Shown one piece after another: positions 57,649 to 64,000 of a stretch of DNA of 64,000 bases; the stretch's first letter is position 1, and each line of letters opens with the position of its first letter. The notes under the pieces were generated by a model. The model did not search any database. It was not told the DNA's origin and saw nothing but the letters and a program-made list of their open reading frames with translations. The DNA lies in assembly GCA_910584065.1 (NCBI GenBank), contig CAJTZN010000013.1, positions 1 through 64,000 of the forward strand, in the 5' to 3' direction. The stretch is from an uncultured Eubacterium sp. GTDB lineage: Bacteria > Bacillota > Clostridia > Lachnospirales > Lachnospiraceae. Made by a program: the position numbers and the translations under genes.

Positions 57649-57677
57649 TGGACACGAATCCTGAATTCCTGTATAAT
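57649..57677 (+). promoter_or_regulatory. Promoter of the secreted esterase gene
   Basis: TGGACA (57649-57654) and a perfect TATAAT (57672-57677) are 17 nt apart. The leader is about 38 nt with GGAGG before the ATG. Confidence 0.7.
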
Positions 57678-57721
57678 TTAAATAAGTTTAACGATACAAT
57701 AAATCATTTGGAGGTATACTT

Positions 57722-59062
57722 ATGGAGAATGAGAAAGCGAAGAGGCTGATCGCTGCGCTCCTGGCCGCCATGATGGCGGCGGTATTGGTTATACCGGGGA
57801 CAACGGGCAAAAGCCTTGCTGCGAAAAAGACAAAGCTGAAAGCGAAAAAGATTTCGGTTTCAGAAGGAAAGGCAAAGAGGATTTCGATTTTAGGGAAAAA
57901 GGCGAAACACACGTACACGTTTGTAAGTAAAGACAAAAAAATTGCAAAGGTGTCAAAAAAGGGAATGATTACCGGGGTAAAAGCCGGAAAAACCACGATT
58001 ACGGTTAGGGATGAGTACAGGCAGAAGGGGAAAAAGAAGAAAAAAACACTGGGAAAGGTGACAGTGACGGTAACGCCGAAGTCCGATACGGTGGTAAAAA
58101 CGCCGGCTCCAACGGCACCTTCGGTTCCAACGGAAGTTCCGACGCAGGCACCGCCAGTTTCGACGAACACCCCGCAGCAAACAGCGCTTCCAACGGAACC
58201 TCCGGTTGTGACAGAAACACCGGACCCAATCCCGAACCTGTGGCCAGCTGAATGGTCGGATGATTACACGACGCCGACCCGTTACAACAGACAGGAGAAA
58301 GATATTGAGTACGGTGAGATGAGGGAGATCACGTACCATTCCGAGACGACTGGGACAGACCGGAAGGCCAATGTCCTTCTTCCGGCAGGATATGATGAGA
58401 GCAAGCAGTATCCGGTTATTTATCTGCTTCACGGAGTTGCCGGCGACCACAATGAATGGAGTACGAACCCGAAACGCGTCATCGGGAATCTTATTGCTTC
58501 CGGTGAGGTGAAGGATATCATCGCAGTCATGCCAAATGTACGCGCATGGGAGAAAGGCAAGGATCCGGGGTCGAAATTCGATGTGTACTCTGTGGAGAAT
58601 TTTAAGGCGTTTGATAACTTTATCAACGACCTGCGCGACGATCTGATGCCGTATATGAAAGCGAATTATTCCATCGCGGAAGGCCGGGAAAATACGGCGA
58701 TCGCCGGACTTTCCATGGGAGGGCGTGAATCACTGTATATCGGGCTCAGCATGCCGGAAACGTTCGGATACGTTGGGTGTTTTGAACCAGCCGTCGGAGT
58801 GCTTCCGTATGAAAGGGAAGACGGCTTGTTTACGGAAGAAACGTTAAAACTTCCCGATGAGTACAACGGGAAAAACGTACTACTGATCCAGAAGGGCACG
58901 AAAGATACGACAGTAGGAGACTCTCCGCTGCAATATCACAATACCCTCACGAAAAATGGAACAAAACATGAGTATTTTGAGGTGGACATGAGTCATGAGA
59001 TGGGCGCCTGGGCGAACGGCTTGTATAATTTTGTAAAACGAGTGTTTGCTGTAAGCGAATAA
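57722..59062 (+). CDS. Secreted CE1-type esterase with Lys-rich Ig-like domain
   Basis: A 446-residue exported enzyme. A signal peptide (about 1-34) is followed by a Lys-rich Big_2 domain (about 36-120, with KIAKVSKKGMITGVKAGKTTITV), a Thr/Pro linker (about 125-175) and an alpha/beta-hydrolase of the Esterase D/feruloyl or acetylxylan esterase group: oxyanion HGVAGDHNEW, nucleophile GLSMGG (Ser about 330) and His in DMSHEMGAW (about 425). It probably removes feruloyl or acetyl groups from plant polysaccharides at the cell surface. The Big_2 domain resembles that of the large protein at 14115 and may bind the wall by charge. GGAGG lies 8 nt before the ATG. It ends at a strong terminator. Confidence 0.88.
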   Translation: MENEKAKRLIAALLAAMMAAVLVIPGTTGKSLAAKKTKLKAKKISVSEGKAKRISILGKKAKHTYTFVSKDKKIAKVSKKGMITGVKAGKTTITVRDEYRQKGKKKKKTLGKVTVTVTPKSDTVVKTPAPTAPSVPTEVPTQAPPVSTNTPQQTALPTEPPVVTETPDPIPNLWPAEWSDDYTTPTRYNRQEKDIEYGEMREITYHSETTGTDRKANVLLPAGYDESKQYPVIYLLHGVAGDHNEWSTNPKRVIGNLIASGEVKDIIAVMPNVRAWEKGKDPGSKFDVYSVENFKAFDNFINDLRDDLMPYMKANYSIAEGRENTAIAGLSMGGRESLYIGLSMPETFGYVGCFEPAVGVLPYEREDGLFTEETLKLPDEYNGKNVLLIQKGTKDTTVGDSPLQYHNTLTKNGTKHEYFEVDMSHEMGAWANGLYNFVKRVFAVSE

Positions 59063-59063
59063 T

Positions 59064-60071
59064 CTAAACGATTCCTAGGCATATAAGGCGAAAACGTTTA
59101 TCGTTTTCGCCTTTTTGCATGTCTGGTGACATGTCCAGCGAAATGTGGTGCATTTTTTTTTCTTTGGAAAGGGATACTACTTCATACACGGGATGCTCCC
59201 ATTCATGCACGCGGTAGGAATCCATGAAATGGTAGGGTTCGCCATTCAGGGAAAGGCAGGCCGTGCCAAAATCTTCTGTAATGCCGACGAAATACCCGAT
59301 AAATACTGTGCGGCACGAAGCGTTTATGACAAGGGGCGCGGGGTGGCGTTCCGCTGTGTGTTCCCACGAGGACGGGATAAATTGAAGGCGCGCAAGTTCA
59401 TTGTTGTAAAAGCCTTTGGCGGGGCGGCTGATTTCCGGGGCGGCCGGTAATTTGGAAACATATTGCAGAAAGCGCGTGAGGCACCGGCCGATATAGCCGT
59501 GCCCGACCGGGCCGGGATGACAGTTGTCATACGAATAATCCCGCCATCGCATGATCCCGGCCCGGATGTCCTCGTCGAGCCAGGTTCCGATATTTACATA
59601 GGGAACCCCGTAATATTCGCAGACAGCAGCCATCTGCGGCGTGCACGTATAGCCCTTCTCCGTTTTTACGAAAAAGGAAAATACAGCGGGATGTGTGGGC
59701 AGGCCCAGACACTTTACCAGAAGACTTTCGTAGGATTCACGGAACATATGATTTTTCTGGTCATTGACTGCGTAATCGATCAGGATCAGATCGGGTGCGT
59801 ATTGTTCCAGTTCCGTGTAAGCCAAATGGAGTCCGTGCAGCGAAGGCATCCCGGGCGCGCTTAAGTTGTGGCCGGAAATGTCGTCATTTTGGAATGTATG
59901 CCTGAAATATTGTGTGAGGATCGTGGTAAACTGGTGCTGTTCTTCGATCTGATACCCCATCGTAATGGAGGAGCCGAGAAAAACGATCGATATGTGCTCT
60001 CCGCGCGCGGATTTGGCAAAAACGGATTGGAGGCGGGAAGCGTTCCCGCTGAAAATATGTGCTTGTTCCAT
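59064..60071 (-). CDS. SGNH/GDSL-family hydrolase
   Basis: A 335-residue cytosolic esterase-like protein with the SGNH catalytic blocks: FLGSSITMGY (nucleophile Ser), the Gly of block II in LSAPGMPS, the Asn in IDYAVNDQKN, and Asp-His in SYDNCHPGPVGH. There is no signal peptide, so it could deacetylate intracellular oligosaccharides and may cooperate with the convergent secreted esterase; this is inference from context. The C-terminal 100 residues form an extra beta-rich domain. AAGGAG precedes the ATG on the minus strand. Its last codons (KGENDKRFRL) are encoded by the terminator hairpin of the esterase gene. Confidence 0.87.
   Translation of the reverse strand: MEQAHIFSGNASRLQSVFAKSARGEHISIVFLGSSITMGYQIEEQHQFTTILTQYFRHTFQNDDISGHNLSAPGMPSLHGLHLAYTELEQYAPDLILIDYAVNDQKNHMFRESYESLLVKCLGLPTHPAVFSFFVKTEKGYTCTPQMAAVCEYYGVPYVNIGTWLDEDIRAGIMRWRDYSYDNCHPGPVGHGYIGRCLTRFLQYVSKLPAAPEISRPAKGFYNNELARLQFIPSSWEHTAERHPAPLVINASCRTVFIGYFVGITEDFGTACLSLNGEPYHFMDSYRVHEWEHPVYEVVSLSKEKKMHHISLDMSPDMQKGENDKRFRLICLGIV
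59085..59116. terminator. Bidirectional terminator, overlapping the SGNH coding end
   Basis: AAGGCGAAAACG (59085-59096) pairs fully with CGTTTTCGCCTT (59102-59113), loop TTTAT, with T/A runs on both sides. It ends the esterase transcript on the plus strand and lies within the last codons of the SGNH gene on the minus strand. Confidence 0.85.
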
Positions 60072-60200
60072 GGAAAGATCTCCTTCTAAAGAAGCTTGTA
60101 TTTATGTAGGTATAGATCTAGTATACGGGAAGATGGGAGAGAAAACAATAGCTGCGGGGAAAAAGGAGGGAAAAAAGGGGTGTTTCCTCTGACAGAAAAC

Positions 60201-60230
60201 TTGCTATCGGGGAATCAAATGTGTTATAAT
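60201..60230 (+). promoter_or_regulatory. Promoter of the DUF6270-like gene
   Basis: TTGCTA (60201-60206) and a perfect TATAAT (60225-60230), 18 nt apart, about 45 nt before the gene. Confidence 0.65.
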
Positions 60231-60273
60231 CATGTCAGTTGTATGTTAAAAAAAGAAGAAAAGGCTGCGAATT

Positions 60274-62394
60274 ATGGATATCATGGACAAAGTAGAGAAA
60301 AAAACGATCCGGTTAAACGGTTCCTCGTTTATTAACGATATGGAGTTGGATGACCGGTATAAAATTGTAAAGGAAAGTTTGTGGATTTCCCTTTTATCCC
60401 TGGTGGGCAATCCGGAGGGCGCCACCGTTGCGCTGGAGGGAAAGGTATCGCCCTATCTGATGATGGATCTGGAAAAACGGCTCGCACAGTCACTGGAGGA
60501 CGAACCGGCGGAATTTCTCGTGGTAGATATGTGCTATACGGCGGGGCACGGACTTTATAAATGGAACGGACAGGTATTTACAAAGAATCCGAAGTTTCTG
60601 GAGAGTGAATTTTTTGCCGAGCATGAACAGGAGATGGAGTTTATTGATGTCATGCGCGACCGGGAGTTCGACTGGAAACCGTATATGGATCGGTATTTGG
60701 AACTGATCGGAACATATTTTGACGCGAACCACATTATCCTTGTCAAATCGAGATGTCCGCTCTGGTATGTGACGCATACGCATGTGCGCAGGTTCAAGAG
60801 AAAGAGCAGGCGGGCCTATAACCGCCGGATCAAGGAACTGGAAAATTATTTTGTGAAGAAGATGAATCCGTATGTGGTAGATATTTATTCCCATTATTTC
60901 ATTGATTTTGATAACAAAAAGGGCGTCACGATGTCTACGTATGAAAAACCTTTTTATCACCACGCCAAACGGATCATTTCCACGATCATCCGCACACAGC
61001 CGGAACAGCGGGTGTTCAGCGGACAGGAATACTATATGCGGCTGGGGCGCTTCCTCAAGTACTACGACAACCTGTTTGCCAAAAATAATACGGGGTTGTT
61101 TATGAACGAAGAGGATTTTCTCGACCATCTGGTGCTGCAGCTCAGTCGGGAAATCCTGATCGACTATGAGAGTGATTTTGTGGAAATGGAGGCCTGTGGC
61201 TACCGTTCGATACAGGAAATACTGGACAAACACAGTTTTAAGTTTGCGCTGCCGTTGCGGGAATGCCTGAAAGTCGTACAGGCCGTAGAGGAAGGCGACA
61301 TATTCCGCGCGGATACCGACTATGACCTGATCTTTCAACACCACCTGAAGATCGTGCAGCCGTTTACCGAACTAGTGCGGGCGGAGTGGGAGCGGCAGGG
61401 ACTGACGACAGAGACGCTCCATGTAAACCAGTTTAACTGCCGCCACTATTATCAGGCGCTGATCGCGGCAAGGAAGGGGAAGGCGGCGTTTTTGAAAAAA
61501 TGTGTCTCCGGCATTGGCAGCAATATGGAGGAGCGGCATAAGGTGAAGATGCTGGTCAGGAACATGAAACGGGAGACAAAGGACGCGACGGCGGCATACT
61601 GCCGTGCGATGAACCGCTATTATGAGCCGATCCCTGTCGATCTGTGGGGATCTTGTATCACGCGGGAAATACTGAATGAGGACGACGGCAGGTTTGAGAT
61701 TGGGAAATATGCTTACCGGAACTGCTGCTTATTTGCGTTTGATCCGCCAATCCCGTATGATGATACTAAATTTGAGGATCTTTCGCTGTTTGAGGATAGT
61801 AACTGGCGCGTCGGCTATATCCGCAGTGCCTTTCACAAAGACCTGCCCGAGCAGCTGAGGAAGTCAGGATCAAAGTGGCTTCTGCTGGATTTTTACGATC
61901 TGATCTGTGATATTGTAGAGTATGAGGGCGGCGTGCTGACGGCGGACAGCGAAGTGAGGGGACTCAAGTTTTACAAGGAGATCAAGGAACAGTGCACGCT
62001 GACGTCGATCGATGCCATTTTGGATGAAGATCAGATAAAACAGCGGTTTGACAGATTTATTGAGTTTATCCGCGAGCGGTACGGGCCGAACATCGTGTGG
62101 ATCAAGGCGGATGTAAAGCTGAAATTCCTCGATCAGGAGAGACAGCTGCAGCCGATGAGGTGGCACAAAAGGGAGGCGCTCCTCGAGAAGAGGAAATTTA
62201 TGGATCAGTGGCAGAATTATTTCGAGAAACATATGGACTGCTATGTCATTGATTACGCGAGACGTTATCACGCGGATGATCTGTGCGTGTCAGGCGCTTT
62301 TATGGTACACTACGAAAAAGAGTTCTATGAGAAAGGCTATCAGGCACTGTATGAGATCATTTATGAGGGTAAGGGAAAACGGTATTACAAATAG
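60274..62394 (+). CDS. Large DUF6270-like protein with an internal duplication
   Basis: A 706-residue cytosolic protein without membrane segments. The C-terminal half (about 445-700) has DLWGSCITREIL, the GSCxTR motif of DUF6270 proteins (SGNH-like), then SKWLLLDFYDLICDIVEYEGG, IVWIKADVKLKF and YFEKHMDCYVIDYARRYHAD. The N-terminal half repeats the same plan: AEFLVVDMCYTAGHGLYKWNG, IILVKSRCPLWYV and YFVKKMNPYVVDIYSHYFID, but without the GSC motif. This indicates an old duplication with one inactive half. DUF6270 genes often sit in surface-polysaccharide clusters; here the next genes are a transporter and a thiamine-diphosphate enzyme. The function is unknown. Confidence 0.72.
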   Translation: MDIMDKVEKKTIRLNGSSFINDMELDDRYKIVKESLWISLLSLVGNPEGATVALEGKVSPYLMMDLEKRLAQSLEDEPAEFLVVDMCYTAGHGLYKWNGQVFTKNPKFLESEFFAEHEQEMEFIDVMRDREFDWKPYMDRYLELIGTYFDANHIILVKSRCPLWYVTHTHVRRFKRKSRRAYNRRIKELENYFVKKMNPYVVDIYSHYFIDFDNKKGVTMSTYEKPFYHHAKRIISTIIRTQPEQRVFSGQEYYMRLGRFLKYYDNLFAKNNTGLFMNEEDFLDHLVLQLSREILIDYESDFVEMEACGYRSIQEILDKHSFKFALPLRECLKVVQAVEEGDIFRADTDYDLIFQHHLKIVQPFTELVRAEWERQGLTTETLHVNQFNCRHYYQALIAARKGKAAFLKKCVSGIGSNMEERHKVKMLVRNMKRETKDATAAYCRAMNRYYEPIPVDLWGSCITREILNEDDGRFEIGKYAYRNCCLFAFDPPIPYDDTKFEDLSLFEDSNWRVGYIRSAFHKDLPEQLRKSGSKWLLLDFYDLICDIVEYEGGVLTADSEVRGLKFYKEIKEQCTLTSIDAILDEDQIKQRFDRFIEFIRERYGPNIVWIKADVKLKFLDQERQLQPMRWHKREALLEKRKFMDQWQNYFEKHMDCYVIDYARRYHADDLCVSGAFMVHYEKEFYEKGYQALYEIIYEGKGKRYYK

Positions 62395-62412
62395 CAGGAG
62401 GAGAAAAAGAAG

Positions 62413-63819
62413 ATGAAAAAGAAAGCAAAGAGAAATTCTTTTTCCGGCTCGATCGGTTTTGTACTGGCAGCGGCCGGAAGCGCGGTGGGACTTGGAAATA
62501 TATGGAGATTCCCGTATCTGGCGGCGAAAGACGGCGGGGGTATGTTCCTTATTATTTATCTGGTACTCGCGCTGACGTTTGGATTTACGCTGTTGATTAC
62601 GGAGGTCGCAATCGGGCGAAAGACGAAACAGAGTCCGATCACGGCTTATGGAAAGCTGAAGAAGAGCTGGGGCGGACTGGGTGTGATCTCGTGCCTCGTG
62701 CCGGTCATCATTCTGCCGTATTACTGTGTGATCGGCGGCTGGGTCATCAAGTACTTTCTTATGTACCTCACCGGAAACGGCGTGGCGACGGCCGAGGACG
62801 GATTTTTCACATCCTTTATTACCGCCGGGACAGAGCCTGTTGTGATGATGGCGATCTTTTTATTTGCCGTAGCGTTTGTTATATTCCGTGGGGTCAATAA
62901 GGGCATTGAATCGTTTTCTAAAATCCTCATGCCGATTTTGATCGTATTGGTGATCGTGATCGCGGTCTTTTCCGTTACGATCCGGCACACCGATGAGAGC
63001 GGGGTTACGAGGACGGGACTGCAGGGACTGGGCATTTATCTGATTCCGAATTTTGAAGGGATGACAGTAAGCCGTTTTTTCTCGGTACTTTTTGACGCGA
63101 TGGGGCAGCTGTTTTTCAGCCTCAGTGTCGCGATGGGAATCATGATCGCGTACGGTTCTTATGTACGTGACGACGCCGACCTGAACAAGTCGATCTATCA
63201 GATTGAGATTTTTGATACGGTCGTTGCTTTTTTGGCGGGCGTCATGATCATTCCCGCGGTGTTTACGTTTTCCGGAACCGAGGGGATGGATGCTTCCGGG
63301 CCGGGACTGATGTTTGTTTCGTTGCCGAACGTATTCTCCGAGATGGGAAAGATCGGCCACGTGGTCGGCTGCCTGTTTTTTGCCATGGTGTTGTTTGCGG
63401 CACTTACGAGTGCCGTGTCGGTCATGGAGGCGGTCGTTTCCAGCCTGATGGACCGTTTTGGATGGACGAGAATGAAGGCGGCCGTGATCGAGACGGTGGT
63501 CGCCGTGGCTGCCGGGTTTATTGTCTGCAAGGGCTACAACGCGCTGTACTTCGAGCTTTCGCTGCCAAATGGGACAACGGCGCAGATTCTGGATATTATG
63601 GACTATATCAGCAATAATATTCTCATGCCGGTCGTGGCGATCGGAACGTGTATTCTCATCGGCTGGATCGTAAAACCGTCTACGGTAGTAGAAGAGGTAG
63701 AAAAGAACGGTCAGAAGATGGGAAGGAAGAGACTCTATGTCGTGATGCTCCGGTTTATCGCTCCCGTCCTTTTAATGATCCTGCTTTTGAAATCATTAGG
63801 AATATTGACGGCAATTTAA
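62413..63819 (+). CDS. Sodium-dependent transporter, NSS/SNF family
   Basis: A 468-residue membrane transporter of the neurotransmitter:sodium symporter family, which couples Na+ entry to uptake of amino acids or related small molecules. The family start is clear (GFVLAAAGSAVGLGNIWRFPYLAAKDGGG), with the unwound helix 1 that binds Na+ and substrate, and about 11-12 membrane helices follow, as usual for bacterial members. The substrate cannot be predicted. GGAGGAG lies before the ATG. It follows the DUF6270-like gene by 18 nt and is probably co-transcribed with it. Confidence 0.93.
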   Translation: MKKKAKRNSFSGSIGFVLAAAGSAVGLGNIWRFPYLAAKDGGGMFLIIYLVLALTFGFTLLITEVAIGRKTKQSPITAYGKLKKSWGGLGVISCLVPVIILPYYCVIGGWVIKYFLMYLTGNGVATAEDGFFTSFITAGTEPVVMMAIFLFAVAFVIFRGVNKGIESFSKILMPILIVLVIVIAVFSVTIRHTDESGVTRTGLQGLGIYLIPNFEGMTVSRFFSVLFDAMGQLFFSLSVAMGIMIAYGSYVRDDADLNKSIYQIEIFDTVVAFLAGVMIIPAVFTFSGTEGMDASGPGLMFVSLPNVFSEMGKIGHVVGCLFFAMVLFAALTSAVSVMEAVVSSLMDRFGWTRMKAAVIETVVAVAAGFIVCKGYNALYFELSLPNGTTAQILDIMDYISNNILMPVVAIGTCILIGWIVKPSTVVEEVEKNGQKMGRKRLYVVMLRFIAPVLLMILLLKSLGILTAI

Positions 63820-63897
63820 AATTTTTGTGAGATAAAGTGCGGATGCAGGGTGCGAGGCAGTCGGGACAATTGAAACGGGAAAGGAATGGTTTATGTT

Positions 63898-64000
63898 ATG
63901 AAAGTAAAAGTATCAAATTATGTGGCGCAGTTTTTGGTGGAGCACGGAATCGACACGGTGTTTACCGTGACGGGTGGAGGCGCGATGCACCTCAATGACG
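63898..64000 (+). CDS. Thiamine-diphosphate-dependent enzyme, 5' part only (cut by window end)
   Basis: The first 34 codons read KVSNYVAQFLVEHGIDTVFT followed by VTGGGAMHLND. This matches the N-terminal Pyr domain of acetolactate-synthase-like thiamine-diphosphate enzymes, where the catalytic Glu would come further on. GAMHLND is typical of members found in surface-polysaccharide clusters, but the substrate is unknown. AAGGAATGG precedes ATG 63898. The gene runs off the right edge. Confidence 0.75.
   Translation, partial: MKVKVSNYVAQFLVEHGIDTVFTVTGGGAMHLND

Overview
This window looks like chromosome from an anaerobic, motile, spore-forming gut Firmicute, most likely Lachnospiraceae (Clostridium cluster XIVa). 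The reasons are: spoVAA-AB-AC behind a forespore-type promoter, a SpoIID-like/peptidoglycan-binding protein, a short D0/D1-only flagellin next to a csrA homologue, an archaeal-type aspartate-semialdehyde dehydrogenase, NAD-type dihydroorotate dehydrogenase (pyrK-pyrD), several lipobox lipoproteins, strong AGGAGG ribosome-binding sites and moderate GC. The species cannot be named from the sequence alone. No rRNA, tRNA, CRISPR array or classical insertion sequence was seen.

Layout. 1-5.6 kb is accessory-looking: a frame-broken RelB/DinJ-type antitoxin, a type I restriction HsdR with no hsdM/hsdS in view, a lipoprotein and a YxeA-like small protein. 5.8-14 kb holds nth, a GH25 lysozyme, a minus-strand four-gene phospholipid operon (PAP2 protein, flippase-like membrane protein, pssA, psd), uppP, an amidase and spoVAA-AB-AC. 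14-17.8 kb encodes a large secreted Cys-rich/BspA-type protein and a cold-shock protein. 18-25.4 kb carries asd and then a pyrimidine operon (a Nudix-like gene, pyrC, pyrF, a lipoprotein, pyrK, pyrD, pyrE). A GH36 alpha-galactosidase follows.

27.8-29.9 kb is the most striking part. A solo tyrosine recombinase is enclosed by 29-bp inverted repeats (27/29 identical), each itself nearly palindromic. Directly beyond are a divergent csrA and flagellin, and the flagellin leader can form a hairpin that presents AGGA in its loop. This suggests, without proving, a DNA-inversion switch beside a post-transcriptionally controlled flagellin. 30-32.8 kb is a cluster of three unknown surface proteins. 32.9-38.3 kb has two paralogous cytosolic LacI-like-sensor/GGDEF diguanylate cyclases flanking cca, duplicated together with their promoter. 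Then come tex, a lipoprotein, the SpoIID-like protein, a small membrane protein behind a seven-codon minicistron, serS, a pseudophosphatase-like/Ser-Thr kinase pair, a phosphatase, a radical SAM protein, ylmH, a papain-fold peptidase, dtd and a secreted nuclease.

51.9-56 kb is the riboflavin operon (FMN riboswitch, terminator, ribD, ribE, ribBA, ribH), followed by a second radical SAM gene. The window ends with a LysR regulator, a secreted CE1-type esterase, an SGNH hydrolase, an internally duplicated DUF6270-like protein, an NSS transporter and the first codons of a thiamine-diphosphate enzyme.

Short degenerate tandem repeats sit just upstream of several genes (pyrD, the alpha-galactosidase, ribH), and one lies inside pyrK. 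A separate 23-nt hairpin repeat recurs at 11.6, 13.5 and 18.0 kb. The genome therefore seems to gain spacer sequence by local duplication. All functional calls come from motif reading by eye; no database search was run.
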